Assembly (NCBI RefSeq): GCF_001011155.1
Contig: NZ_CP011479.1
Coordinates: forward strand, 4,599,662 to 4,663,661
DNA from: Hoeflea sp. IMCC20628
GTDB taxonomy: Bacteria > Pseudomonadota > Alphaproteobacteria > Rhizobiales > Rhizobiaceae
Direction of reading: 5' to 3'
DNA: 64,000 bases
Position numbers and translations under genes: made by a program. Under the pieces are notes generated by a model that ran no database searches, was not told the origin of the DNA, and saw only the letters and a list, made by a program, of their open reading frames with translations. This document shows positions 41,864 through 52,507 of this stretch, in pieces (position 1 is the stretch's first letter; every line of letters starts with the position of its first letter).

Positions 41864-42033
41864 CGGCTGGTGCTCAATGATGGATGGATGATTGCATGGC
41901 GGACAAATTGGCCGTTCGTGCCGTTCGCCAATTGGGTACTCCCGGCCTCCAAAGTGTTGTCATATCAATCGCACAACGCGTTAGCTGACGTCCCTCTCGA
42001 CGAAGGTTCGCTTCCGGCCCTGAATGGATACCC

Positions 42034-42486
42034 CTATTCCAATCGGCGCAATGCTCGTCCGACCCAGTCTGGTGTCGGCTTCAGGATCGCATTGTGCAGA
42101 TTTTCGCGAATGTCCTGGGGGAAGAGAGCCGAGCCATCCACGCGCGTGTCGTAGTGCAACAGCATGCATTCGACTGTCGCGCACTCGCGTGCGCCGGACC
42201 ACATGGTGTGCCCGACATGCAGACGCTTGGCGTCCACCCCCAGTATGGCGGTTTCAATCGACAGGGTTGCCGACGCGCGCACCTCGCCGACATACCGCAA
42301 ATGCGTTTCCAGCGTGTAGAGCGCGCAGCCGGTCCTGTCGAAATACTCGGTCCCGATGCCAAAGTGGTCCTGAAGCTTCCAGGTCGCGTTGCTGAACGGG
42401 ACCTGGTAATAGGCCTCGTTCAGGTGGCCATAGGCGTCGAGCCAGTCCTTTTGAAGCGGTTCTTCGTGCAGGCGGAATGTCGACAT
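42034..42486 (-). CDS. Hotdog-fold thioesterase, betainyl-CoA thioesterase-like
   Basis: A 150-residue single hotdog-fold protein. The 4-hydroxybenzoyl-CoA-thioesterase-type motif DWLDAYGHLNEAYY lies near the N-terminus (Asp, then His and Asn). The ETHLRYVGEV, LGVDAKRLHVGH and ECMLLHYDTR segments resemble the thioesterase domain found next to or fused with L-carnitine dehydrogenase, which suggests betainyl-CoA or a similar acyl-CoA as substrate. No carnitine genes are adjacent, so this is tentative. It follows the methyltransferase gene after 12 bases on the same strand. The 170 bases after its stop, before priA ends, hold nothing recognisable. Confidence 0.85.
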   Translation of the reverse strand: MSTFRLHEEPLQKDWLDAYGHLNEAYYQVPFSNATWKLQDHFGIGTEYFDRTGCALYTLETHLRYVGEVRASATLSIETAILGVDAKRLHVGHTMWSGARECATVECMLLHYDTRVDGSALFPQDIRENLHNAILKPTPDWVGRALRRLE

Positions 42487-42498
42487 GGCATCACCCGA

Positions 42499-43545
42499 TC
42501 AAGAAGGTTTTGCGAAGACGACCAGCTTGGTCATCGCGGGAATCAGGTTGTCGACGTCTTTGACCTCGAATCCGATCTTTTTGCCGGCTTCTGTCAACCA
42601 CCCGACAGAGAGCGAGCGGGCTTCGGGCGTGAACGCCATGTGCTGCAATTGCCACAGTGCTGCAAGGGCCGGGCCGCGCCGGTCCTCTTCGACCATGAAA
42701 TCATGCACGATCAGTTTGCCGCCAGGCGACAGCGCCTCGAATGCCTTCTGCAAAAGCCCCTCGACGTCTTCACCCGGCACGCCGCTCATCAGATAGGACA
42801 TCAGGATGGCGTCCTGGTTACCCGGCCACTGCACCTCGATGGCGTTGCCGGGAATGTAGCGCACGCGGTCGACCAGATCGGCCTCGGAGATGAAACGCCA
42901 GCCGATCTCGGCCACATTGGGGAAATCGATGATGGTCGCGTGCAGGTTTTCGTATTCCGTGCACAGGCTGATCGTCATCGCGCCGGTTCCGCCGCCGACA
43001 TCCAGCAGGGAGGCGGCAGTGCTGAGATCCACCTTCCGGGCAAGCGTCCGACCCGGCCCGAGCGACCCGGCATGCTGGCTTTCGGAATAGACCGACGCCT
43101 GCTCTTCATCCGCCATCCAGTGCTTGTAGGAGGCAATCGCATCCTCGGATAAATCGCCTTTCATCACGGCGTTGAGCTGGAGCAGGAAGGGATACATCTG
43201 CTGGTCGATCTGATAGCGCAGGTAATCGCCGAAATCATATTTCGACTCCTTCGACAGAAAGCTCTGTGCCGCGGGAGAGTTCCGGATTTTCCTGTCATCT
43301 GCGATGGTGAGCAGGCCAACACTGGCAAGCGCCGTCGTCAGAATGGCAACACGATTGATCGGGATATCGGCGTCCCTGGCCAGTTCCTCGGCCGACTTGG
43401 GGCCATCCGCGAGCATCGAGAAAAGATCGACGTGGAGCCCTGCAAACAGGGCTTTGGAAGCCATGAAACCGAAGGCAATCGACGAGAGGTCCTCTGCGCT
43501 TTCGATCGGCTTTTCACAAGTCGTCACTGTATCCTGGGCCAGCAT
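42499..43545 (-). CDS. O-methyltransferase family 2 type methyltransferase
   Basis: A 348-residue SAM-dependent methyltransferase of the acetylserotonin/hydroxyneurosporene O-methyltransferase type. An N-terminal winged-helix dimerisation domain (about 20-105) is followed by a Rossmann domain with motif I LLDVGGGTGAMTIS (about 183-196). The LIVHDFMVEEDRRGP segment (near 280) belongs to the active-site region. Substrate unknown. It probably forms a two-gene operon with the downstream thioesterase. ATG 43545 is the only good start. The 230-base spacer upstream (43546-43776) is AT-richer but holds no gene I can support. Confidence 0.87.
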   Translation of the reverse strand: MLAQDTVTTCEKPIESAEDLSSIAFGFMASKALFAGLHVDLFSMLADGPKSAEELARDADIPINRVAILTTALASVGLLTIADDRKIRNSPAAQSFLSKESKYDFGDYLRYQIDQQMYPFLLQLNAVMKGDLSEDAIASYKHWMADEEQASVYSESQHAGSLGPGRTLARKVDLSTAASLLDVGGGTGAMTISLCTEYENLHATIIDFPNVAEIGWRFISEADLVDRVRYIPGNAIEVQWPGNQDAILMSYLMSGVPGEDVEGLLQKAFEALSPGGKLIVHDFMVEEDRRGPALAALWQLQHMAFTPEARSLSVGWLTEAGKKIGFEVKDVDNLIPAMTKLVVFAKPS

Positions 43546-43776
43546 GCTGTCCTCCCCTGTTTCCGTCTTTTGTGATTATGCGCGGAGCATACACACCTGG
43601 TTCTGCGGCGCAACATGGGGCCTAGGTCTTGCCGGAGGGAGGCGCTTGAAGGCTGGTTTGGATTGATATTACAGCAAAAAATCAGTTCGCCGCCCGAGGC
43701 AGTCAGGGAGCGCGATGCAACATGCGGCCGTCTGACGGTTTTGCTCAGACAGGCAGCTCAGATAACCCAAGCACCC

Positions 43777-43989
43777 TCACGCATGCCGCTCGCCGATGCC
43801 CCATCTCACCCGCGCCCAGAGGCGTTCGTGAACGAAAAAGAACGCGAGGCCGCTGGTGGCGGTGGTCAACGCGAAACTGAGGGCGGTGAGCACGGAGCCG
43901 GTGTGAAACCAGGCCAGCGCGCCTGTCACCGCAAGGCCGATGACCTGCCAGGTGAGAGCTTTCGCGATGGTTCTGAGTTTCGTTTCCAT
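43777..43989 (-). CDS. DUF2061 small membrane protein
   Basis: A 70-residue membrane protein matching DUF2061: METKLRTIAKALTWQVIGL start, two membrane helices, and the FVHERLWARVRWG end. Function unknown. ATG 43989 follows AGGAG; the frame is open to 44007. It is divergent from the XRE regulator gene at 44119. Confidence 0.83.
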   Translation of the reverse strand: METKLRTIAKALTWQVIGLAVTGALAWFHTGSVLTALSFALTTATSGLAFFFVHERLWARVRWGIGERHA

Positions 43990-44118
43990 GGTGTCTCCTG
44001 TGGGCATTGCTGCGACAGGGCCTTTCTACTCCGCTCGTGAACTCGCCGAAATTCTGTATCTTTGCAGCAAAAACGCGCGTTTGTTGATTAAAGACACCAA
44101 GCGTGTGAAAGTGCAGCA

Positions 44119-44964
44119 ATGCACAAGAATGAACGATCAGAGCTGTTTCGCACCCGGTTGGCTGCCCGGCTGGCGCTCAACGGGATGAGCCGCAGCGCTT
44201 TGGCGCGGGCGGCTGGGGTCGATCGCTCGACCATTGCGCAATTGCTGGCCAGCGACGAGGTTCGGCTGCCGAATGCGCATCTGGCGGCGGAATGCGCGCA
44301 GGCGCTTGGCGTCAGCGCCGACTGGCTGCTGGGCCTGTCGGACCGGCCCGAATCAGCGGCCGAGGTGCTGTCGGCGAATTTCCGCATGGAAACGGCGCAG
44401 CGGACACCGGCGGACGAGCAGATCATCGCCTGGCACCAAGAAGCTGCCGGGCACAAGATCCGGCATGTGCCGGCGATGCTTCCCGACATTCTGAAGACCG
44501 AAGCGGTGCTGGAATGGGAATATGCCGCTTTTCTCGACAAGACCCCGGAACAGGCACGCGGCGCCATGCACGAGACGACCGAGTGGCTGCGTGCGCCGGG
44601 GTCGGACTATGAAATCTGCGTCTCGATCGACAAGGTGAGGTCGATGGCGCGGGGGCATGGCTACTGGGAAGGGCTTGATCGCGATGTCCGGGCCGAGCAG
44701 ATCGAGTTCATGGCAGATGGCTGCGCCCGGCTGTATCCTTCGCTGAGGCTGTATCTCTACGATTCGAAAAAGGTGTTTTCTGCGCCGATTTCCATTTTCG
44801 GGCGGCTGCTGGCTGCGGTTTATGTCGGGCAGTTCTATCTGGTCTATCGTGACAGCAAGCAGGTGAGTGCGCTGACCGAGCATTTTGACACGCTGGTGCG
44901 CGAATCAGAGGTCGAAGCGCGCAATGCCGGCAAGATCATTCGCGAGATTTTTGACCAGGTCTGA
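44119..44964 (+). CDS. XRE-type helix-turn-helix transcriptional regulator
   Basis: A 281-residue regulator. The HTH domain is at about 10-75 (LARAAGVDRSTIAQLLASDEV typed in two parts: LARAAGVDRS then TIAQLLASDEV). A C-terminal sensor-like domain of about 180 residues follows, with YEICVSIDKV and KVFSAPISIFG, of unknown ligand. ATG 44119 starts in a spacer shared with DUF2061. Its 3' end is convergent with the LysR gene at 44982 (17-base gap). Confidence 0.85.
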   Translation: MHKNERSELFRTRLAARLALNGMSRSALARAAGVDRSTIAQLLASDEVRLPNAHLAAECAQALGVSADWLLGLSDRPESAAEVLSANFRMETAQRTPADEQIIAWHQEAAGHKIRHVPAMLPDILKTEAVLEWEYAAFLDKTPEQARGAMHETTEWLRAPGSDYEICVSIDKVRSMARGHGYWEGLDRDVRAEQIEFMADGCARLYPSLRLYLYDSKKVFSAPISIFGRLLAAVYVGQFYLVYRDSKQVSALTEHFDTLVRESEVEARNAGKIIREIFDQV

Positions 44965-44981
44965 GTTCCGGGGCGGCTCAA

Positions 44982-45890
44982 TCACCGACTGACGCGTGCT
45001 TTTTCCGCGAGGATGAGCATTGCCACAAAGGCCGTCACCTTTGCGGGGCGAAAGCGCGATGGCGGGTAAACGGTGTAGATGCCGCCGTCCCGCAGGGTCC
45101 AGCCGGGCAGGATGGCCTGCAGGTTTCCTGCCAGCAACTGATCGTGGACCAGGTAGTCGGGTAGGACCGCGAGGCCAGCGCCTGCCTTTACCGCCTCGAG
45201 AAGGGCGGGCGTGCTGTCAATGGAAAGCGTGTTCTCCATTTGCACCGTCACATCGTCGCCTTGTGAGTTTTCAAACCGCCAGATATCGGGCTCTGTCATC
45301 ATCGCATTGGAGACAAAATCGACCGCTTGAAGGTCGTCGGGATGGGCGATGTCCGGCAATCCGGACAGGTAGTCGGTTCCGCCGACCAGCAGTTGTTTAA
45401 ATCCGCCGATCTTTCTGGCCTGCAGGGCCGAATCGGTCAGCCAGCCGACGCGGATAGCCAGATCCAGTTCGCCGGTCATCAAATCGCTGCGGCTTTCGCC
45501 CAGGTGGAAATCAACCTTGCAGAACGGGTGTTGGCGGCGAAAGGCTGCGACCACCGGCGTGACGATTGCCGTGCCGTAGTCGTTGGGCGCGGTCAGTCGC
45601 AGCGTCCCTGTCGGCACGGCTGTCATCTGTGACAGCTCCTCGAAAGCCTCTTCGGCCTCGGCAAGAATGGTTGCGCAATGGGCGTAGAAGTTTTGACCCG
45701 CCTCGGTCGGGCTGACCTTGCGCGTGCTGCGGATCAACAGCGTTGCCTGAATCTCCTGTTCCAGCTGGGTGATCTGGCTGCTGACCACAGCCTTCGTCAC
45801 CTTAAGGCGCTCAGCCGCGCGGGTGAAAGACCCGGTTTCGACCACGGCGGCAAAATAGGCGAGGCGGTTGAGATTGTAGCCTTTTGTCAT
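44982..45890 (-). CDS. LysR family transcriptional regulator
   Basis: A 302-residue LysR protein: winged HTH at about 5-65 (FTRAAERLKVTKAVVSSQI...), substrate domain from about 90. It is divergent from the DsbA-like/MBL/SnoaL cluster at 45988 and likely controls it. A CAAACAAT-N8-ATCGTTTG inverted repeat in the spacer is the obvious operator candidate. ATG 45890 is the family start. Confidence 0.9.
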   Translation of the reverse strand: MTKGYNLNRLAYFAAVVETGSFTRAAERLKVTKAVVSSQITQLEQEIQATLLIRSTRKVSPTEAGQNFYAHCATILAEAEEAFEELSQMTAVPTGTLRLTAPNDYGTAIVTPVVAAFRRQHPFCKVDFHLGESRSDLMTGELDLAIRVGWLTDSALQARKIGGFKQLLVGGTDYLSGLPDIAHPDDLQAVDFVSNAMMTEPDIWRFENSQGDDVTVQMENTLSIDSTPALLEAVKAGAGLAVLPDYLVHDQLLAGNLQAILPGWTLRDGGIYTVYPPSRFRPAKVTAFVAMLILAEKARVSR

Positions 45891-45912
45891 GGATTTGATT
45901 GTTAGCTTTATC

Positions 45913-45936
45913 CAAACAATATGTCAAAATCGTTTG
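45913..45936. promoter_or_regulatory. Candidate LysR operator in divergent spacer
   Basis: CAAACAAT (45913-45920) and ATCGTTTG (45929-45936) form an inverted repeat with seven of eight matches and an 8-base centre. It lies between the LysR gene and the cluster beginning at 45988, the usual site of autoregulation and activation by LysR proteins. No ligand can be inferred. Confidence 0.5.
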
Positions 45937-45987
45937 TCTTTCGGAGATCGCTGAAATCCATCATGTTCTGGGTCAAGGAGACAGACC

Positions 45988-46644
45988 ATGACCCAACAGA
46001 CCATGACCAAGGCAATCACACTACACTATCTGTTCGATCCGCTTTGCGGCTGGTGCTACGGCGCGTCGGCGACCGTTGCCGAGCTTGCGCAGCATCCCTC
46101 CATCGATCTCCAGCCGCTCGCGACCGGTTTGTTTTCCGGCCGTGGTGCGCGGTCGATGGACGGCTTTGCGGCACAGGCCTGGCAGGCTGATCAGCGGATT
46201 GCAGAACTGAGCGGCCGCACTTTCAGCGAGGCTTACCGGCGCGATGTGCTGGGCGCAAAGGGTGCGATGCTGGATTCCACCATTGCGACACGAGCTGTGA
46301 CGGCTGTCTCGATGGAAGCCCCGAAACGGGTGATCGAGGCGCTCAAGACAATCCAGGAAGCCCGTTATGTGGGCGGCAAGGATGTAACGTCTGCCAAGGT
46401 CGTTGCGGAACTGCTGAGCGGACTTGGCCTGACCCAATCCGCCGCCCTCGTGATCGAACCTGATGAAGCGCTTTTGCGTCTGCTTCAGGAGCGCACGGCA
46501 GAGGCCCACGCCACGATGGCAAAATTCCACGTTCAAGGTGTTCCTGCCCTGATCGTCGGGACTGGCGATGCACGCCAGCCGATGAACGCAAGCGCGCTCT
46601 ATTCCGGAACCCAACCCATGCTGGCTGCCCTCGGGCTTGCCTGA
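45988..46644 (+). CDS. DsbA family oxidoreductase, cytosolic type
   Basis: A 218-residue thioredoxin-fold protein with the redox pair Cys20-Gly-Trp-Cys23 in FDPLCGWCYG and the cis-proline loop VQGVPALIVG near 185. It has no signal peptide, unlike periplasmic DsbA; FrnE-like cytosolic members of the group act on disulfides or as isomerases. It is the first gene of a cluster with the MBL-like gene (29-base gap from stop to the chosen start) and the SnoaL-like gene. The start may be 45988 or 46003. Confidence 0.87.
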   Translation: MTQQTMTKAITLHYLFDPLCGWCYGASATVAELAQHPSIDLQPLATGLFSGRGARSMDGFAAQAWQADQRIAELSGRTFSEAYRRDVLGAKGAMLDSTIATRAVTAVSMEAPKRVIEALKTIQEARYVGGKDVTSAKVVAELLSGLGLTQSAALVIEPDEALLRLLQERTAEAHATMAKFHVQGVPALIVGTGDARQPMNASALYSGTQPMLAALGLA

Positions 46645-46672
46645 AATTCCTCTCAAACGAAAGAAAAGTCCC

Positions 46673-47569
46673 ATGTTTACCAGGAGAACTGTCATGAAAC
46701 TTTCAGCAGCGGCTGGCGCCGCAACGCTCATGTCTTCAACCGGCTCGAATGCAAATGACGCGGGCCTTATCTGGACCCATTTTCCTGCCGGGGAGAATGG
46801 CTTCAACCGCGCCCCTGTTCTGGTGACTGGCGAGACTGAAGCCATTCTGATCGACGGTGGTTTCACACTTTCAGACGGTCGCAAGCTGGCTGAAAAGATC
46901 AAGGCCACTGGCAAGACGCTGACCACTATCTATGTCAGCCAGAGCGATCCGGATTTTTACTTCAGCCTGCGTCCGATCGTCGAGGCATTCCCCGATGCCC
47001 GCGTGATTGCCGCCAGTGTCACGATCGAAGCCATCAATGGCAATGTCGCCAAGAAGATCGCGACCTGGGGACCGCAGCTGGGCGAAAATGGTCCGCAATC
47101 GGTCGAAGATGTGGTGATGCCTGCCGCCTATGATGAAGCAACCTTGAGCGTCGATGGGCACGATATCGCGATCGTGGCGGCAGAGGGCCTGGCCAATCGC
47201 CGTTATCTCTGGTCCGAAGACCTGAAGGCCGTCTTTGGCGGTGTTATGGTCTTCTCCGGCGTCCACGTCTGGACTGCCGATACGGCAAAGAAGGAACAGC
47301 GTGCTGCCTGGGTCGCAAATCTCGACGCCATCTCGGCGCGCAATCCGGAGGTGGTCGTCCCTGGACACATGACGCCGGAAGCACCGCTGGGCATTGCGGC
47401 AATTGAATACACCAAAGCCTATCTGCTGGCCTTCGAGGAAGAACTGGCCAAGGCCGGCAATTCGGCAGAGCTTATTGCGGCCATGAAGGCCCGCTTCCCT
47501 GACCTGGGCGGTGCTGCCAATCTCGAGCTCGGTGCCAAAGCTGCCACCGGCGAAATGAAGTGGGGCTGA
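46673..47569 (+). CDS. MBL-fold hydrolase homologue with degenerate metal site
   Basis: A 298-residue protein of the metallo-beta-lactamase superfamily. An N-terminal TRRTVMKLSAAAGAAT segment looks like a Tat or Sec signal, so it is probably exported. The usual HxHxDH metal motif is replaced: residues 89-96 read SQSDPDFY, so the three histidines have become Gln90, Asp92 and Phe95, and only Asp94 remains. The later GHMTPE and EGLANRR segments keep the domain shape. It may bind metal weakly or not at all, and may have a different activity. ATG 46673 follows GAAAAG; the frame is open to 46637. Confidence 0.8.
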   Translation: MFTRRTVMKLSAAAGAATLMSSTGSNANDAGLIWTHFPAGENGFNRAPVLVTGETEAILIDGGFTLSDGRKLAEKIKATGKTLTTIYVSQSDPDFYFSLRPIVEAFPDARVIAASVTIEAINGNVAKKIATWGPQLGENGPQSVEDVVMPAAYDEATLSVDGHDIAIVAAEGLANRRYLWSEDLKAVFGGVMVFSGVHVWTADTAKKEQRAAWVANLDAISARNPEVVVPGHMTPEAPLGIAAIEYTKAYLLAFEEELAKAGNSAELIAAMKARFPDLGGAANLELGAKAATGEMKWG

Positions 47570-47571
47570 TC

Positions 47572-47961
47572 ATGGGTGCCAACCTCGATCTGGTCCGCGC
47601 GACCTACGAGGGCACATCGGAAGAGAACGGCCAGGCACTGCTGGCCGCTCTCGCTCCGGATGCCTCATGGACCGAAGCGGCAGGTTTCCCCTATGCGGGA
47701 ACCTATGTCGGCCCAGACGCCATCATCAAGGGCGTGTTTCAACGTCTGGCCACGGAGTGGAGCGGGCATTCTGCAAAGGTCCACAGCTTCATGGAAGACG
47801 GCGACCGGGTTGCTGCTTTTGGCGAATACCAAGGCACCTATGTGGCGACCGGAAAGTCGATGCGGGCGAGCTTTGCGCACCTCTACGAAGTCAAGGATGG
47901 CAAGATCGTCAGCATGACCCAATTCGTCGACAGCGCCATGGTGCAGGCCGCAATGCGCTAG
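47572..47961 (+). CDS. SnoaL-like / NTF2-fold protein
   Basis: A 129-residue NTF2-like protein. A helix LVRATYEGTSEENGQALLAA is followed by DASWTEAAGFPYAGTYVGPDAI and by FAHLYEVKDGKIVSMTQFVD, typical of the ketosteroid isomerase/SnoaL group. The substrate is unknown. It follows the MBL-like gene with a 2-base gap, so it is part of the LysR-controlled cluster. ATG 47572; the frame is open to 47560. Confidence 0.85.
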   Translation: MGANLDLVRATYEGTSEENGQALLAALAPDASWTEAAGFPYAGTYVGPDAIIKGVFQRLATEWSGHSAKVHSFMEDGDRVAAFGEYQGTYVATGKSMRASFAHLYEVKDGKIVSMTQFVDSAMVQAAMR

Positions 47962-48081
47962 TAGGCGCAATCACCCACGACATTTTTGACCAGGGCTGAA
48001 ATGACCGGCAGTACTGGTGCGATTCGGCGAAAAATGTAGATTGCAACTGTGTGAAACGGATGAAGCGCGAGGACTGCGATA

Positions 48082-48537
48082 ATGAAACGGATGTTGATTG
48101 CGATTTTTTCAATGCTGATGGCCGGACCGGTTGTTGCCCAGGATGGCGCGCCGCGGATCGATGATATCGTCTGGTTCAATATCGACAGCTACTGCAGTTT
48201 CACGCGGGCTGATCATAGCTTCGATTACAATGATCCCGAAAGCTGGCGCTGGGTGCTGTTTACCAATTTTCCTGCAGAGGATGGTCTCGATCCGATCGAA
48301 TCACCGTTCATGCGGATTGACGGACAGCTGACGCAATTGGCGCAGACCGGCATCCGGCCACTCGATGGCGGTGCGGTTCGCAGCTATCAGTCCCACCACG
48401 CGGATCCCTATCTGGTTGAAGTGAGCCTGCTCGAAGGCGAGAGGGGCATGGAAAGCTCGGCTTTTTCGGGGACGATCACCGTGTCGCGCAACGGTGCTTC
48501 GAGCGAGATTGCCTACAAGGGCGATTGCGGCGTCTGA
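48082..48537 (+). CDS. Secreted hypothetical protein
   Basis: A 151-residue protein with a signal peptide (KRMLIAIFSMLMAGPVVAQ, cleaved near VAQ). The mature domain is acidic, with two cysteines (YCSFT and GDCGV near the end) that may be bridged, and is probably periplasmic. No known domain. ATG 48082 follows GAGGACTGCGATA. It is preceded by 120 bases of AT-rich spacer and belongs to none of the clusters around it. Confidence 0.72.
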   Translation: MKRMLIAIFSMLMAGPVVAQDGAPRIDDIVWFNIDSYCSFTRADHSFDYNDPESWRWVLFTNFPAEDGLDPIESPFMRIDGQLTQLAQTGIRPLDGGAVRSYQSHHADPYLVEVSLLEGERGMESSAFSGTITVSRNGASSEIAYKGDCGV

Positions 48538-48662
48538 GGCCCTTGCGGGAGCGGCGGTCAGACGGTGCATGAGGTTTTTGACAGAACCGGGTGCACGGTG
48601 CATGTGTTTACGACAGTCACGCGGGTTGCCCCTGACGCCGCGATCTTAACGAAGGCATTCCC

Positions 48663-49601
48663 TTGGATCCCATAGTCAATCCCCGCCCGGCGCGGCACGA
48701 TGTTGATCGTGAAGCCATGCCGCCCGTGGCAATGGTCATGGCGCTGTGCACCTTCATGTGCTTTGCGGCTCTGGACACCGGAGCCAAGTATCTGGTGACG
48801 GCAGGTTATGCCGCGGTGTTCGTGGTCTGGTGCCGGTTTTTCAGCCATGTGGTGATATCCTTTTTCGCGTTTCAGGGATGGCGCCGGGCGGATATGTACC
48901 GGATGACGAATGCGCCCCTGCAGGTCCTGCGCGGTCTGTTGCTGCCGGCCACCACATTGTTCAATTTCATGGCCTTGCGCGAGTTGCAGCTGGCGCAGAC
49001 CGTCAGCATTTTTCTCAGCGTGCCGATGATCGTGACTGCACTTGCCGGGCCGTTGCTGGGTGAATGGGCCGGGCCGCGGCGCTGGGCGGCGATCATGGTC
49101 GGCTTTGTCGGTGTGCTGATTGTAGTGCGACCGGGAACCGATGTGTTTTCGGTGGCCATCGTCTGGTCAATCCTCGCGGCGATCACTCACTCGATCTATT
49201 CGATCATAACCCGCAAGCTGGCACTGCAGGAGAGCCAGTCCAGCATGGTGTTCTATTCCAGCATCTTTGGAGCTTTGTTGATGGCGCCGCCGGCGCTGAT
49301 CTACGGGCAGATGCCGGGCTCGGTTTTCGATTTCGCCGCTCTTGCCAGCCTCGGCGTGTTCGGTCTGGGCGGTCATGCGTTGCTGGTCAAGGCGAGCCGG
49401 CTTGCCAGCGCGTCGAAGGTGGCGCCATTCATCTACAGCCAGATTTTGTGGATGATCGCACTCGGATACTTCGTCTTTGGCGACGTTCCCGATGGCTGGA
49501 CTCTGGTGGGGGCCGCGATCATCTGCATGAGCGGATTCTACATCATGAACCGGGAGCGGCAGATCGCCCGCAAGGAGCGCAAGCTGGCTGCACTCGACTG
49601 A
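48663..49601 (+). CDS. EamA family (DMT) transporter
   Basis: A membrane protein of up to 312 residues with about ten helices in two EamA repeats, typical of drug/metabolite transporters. Helix starts include MALCTFMCFAALDTGAKYLV and VAPFIYSQILWMIALGYFVFGD (each within a separate repeat). A C-terminal RERQIARKERK tail is basic. The start is either TTG 48663 (AAGG upstream) or ATG 48717. Substrate unknown. Confidence 0.87.
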   Translation: MDPIVNPRPARHDVDREAMPPVAMVMALCTFMCFAALDTGAKYLVTAGYAAVFVVWCRFFSHVVISFFAFQGWRRADMYRMTNAPLQVLRGLLLPATTLFNFMALRELQLAQTVSIFLSVPMIVTALAGPLLGEWAGPRRWAAIMVGFVGVLIVVRPGTDVFSVAIVWSILAAITHSIYSIITRKLALQESQSSMVFYSSIFGALLMAPPALIYGQMPGSVFDFAALASLGVFGLGGHALLVKASRLASASKVAPFIYSQILWMIALGYFVFGDVPDGWTLVGAAIICMSGFYIMNRERQIARKERKLAALD

Positions 49602-49752
49602 TAGCGCCGGTGCAACGAAGAACACTGTCGCTTTGGCGTGACGGCGCCACATGATAGAGCCTGATCAGGCTTGAGGTGGTTTGAAACGATGATGCGTCAT
49701 TTTGGCGCTGCTCGAGTGTGGAAGCTGTTGGAGATGAAACGGAGATGCCGGG

Positions 49753-50142
49753 ATGATTGAGTTTTATTGGCCGACGACACAGGGCGAATGGCTGGCCTGG
49801 AGTGCGGCATTTGTGACAATCGGCTTTGGCCTGCTGCTGCTGTTTGCACCACGGCTTTCGCTCAGGGTCCTGCGGCTTCGAACCGCGCCTGATCATCCCG
49901 AAGCTGTGTCGGAAGCCCGCGCCACAATGGCCGGGTTCTATCTTGGTGTGGGGGTCTGTGCGCTGTTGTTCGCCCAGCCGCTGATCTATCTGGCGCTGGG
50001 CGCTGGCTGGGCGTTTACAGCCTTCGGGCGAATCATTTCGATGATGTCGGACCGGGGCATGAACTGGTACAATCTGGTTTCCGTGGTGATCGAAATTTTG
50101 CTGGCGGCAGCTCCACTGCTATACGGGATGGGATTGATTTGA
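49753..50142 (+). CDS. Small four-helix membrane protein, DUF4345-like
   Basis: A 129-residue membrane protein with about four hydrophobic helices. The ARATMAGFYLGVGVCALLFA segment resembles DUF4345-type proteins; the assignment is tentative. ATG 49753 follows GGAG. It is the last accessory gene before the ATP synthase operon. The following 247 bases (50143-50389) contain no gene; the atp promoter must lie there, but I cannot name a convincing -35/-10 pair. Confidence 0.7.
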   Translation: MIEFYWPTTQGEWLAWSAAFVTIGFGLLLLFAPRLSLRVLRLRTAPDHPEAVSEARATMAGFYLGVGVCALLFAQPLIYLALGAGWAFTAFGRIISMMSDRGMNWYNLVSVVIEILLAAAPLLYGMGLI

Positions 50143-50389
50143 AGACAGTCGGCTTTTGGCGCTTGCTTAAACCGCAAGATTGGGTCAACTCATCCTAAAG
50201 CAGGGCCATATGCTGCGTCCGGCGTGTTGCGACTCCCCTCGCTCTATGCTAGACGGACCGCGCATTTCGGGAAAAACAAGTTTTCGAGCTTGGGGACCCC
50301 GAAATTTACCGAAACAAAATCAAAGGCTTGCCTTTCCGGATTCCGGTCGAGTGCAGGCTCTTGGATGCCAATGAGAGACAATCCAGCCC

Positions 50390-50949
50390 GTGGCAGATAA
50401 CTCCCATCATATTTCCGGTGTCGCCGAACGCTATGCCTCCTCGCTTTATGAGCTGGCAGTTGAAGCCAAGTCGGTTGATGCCGTGGCCAAGGATCTTGAC
50501 CGTTTTCAGGTCATGATCGATGGCAGCACTGATTTGCAGCGCCTGGTCAACAGCCCGGTATTTTCGGCTGAAGATCAATCCCGCTCGATCGTTGCGCTGA
50601 TTAAAAAGGCGGGCATCACCGGCCTGGTCGGCAACTTCCTCAAGGTCGTTGCCAGCAACCGTCGGCTTTTTGCCGTACCGATGATGATCCGCGCCTATCA
50701 TGAGACCGTTGCCCGCGATCGCGGCGAGGTCACTGCCGATGTGACAACCGCACATGCGTTGTCGGCGGCGCAGGAAAAAGAACTCAAGGCCACGCTATCC
50801 GGCGTGACTGGGAAAACCGTGACGCTTGACGTCACAGTCGATGCTTCGCTGCTGGGCGGTCTGATCGTCAAGATTGGCTCACGCCAGGTTGACACATCGC
50901 TTCGCACTAAACTTTCCACCCTTAAGCATACACTGAAAGAGGTTGGCTG

Positions 50950-50950
<1 letters not shown>
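50390..50950 (+). CDS. atpH: ATP synthase F1 subunit delta
   Basis: A 186-residue delta subunit, the peripheral-stalk link between F1 and F0. The [16 protein letters not shown] start and the C-terminal domain ending in [16 protein letters not shown] are typical. It starts at GTG 50390. It overlaps atpA by one base (TGATG). Confidence 0.95.
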
Positions 50951-52479
<1,529 letters not shown>

Positions 52480-52507
52480 CGGCATTAAGACCGAGGACGG
52501 ATAACGG

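Noticed and set aside
50143-50389. A sigma-70 promoter for the atp operon
   Set aside because: Several TTG-like hexamers occur, but none has a good -10 at 16-18 bases.
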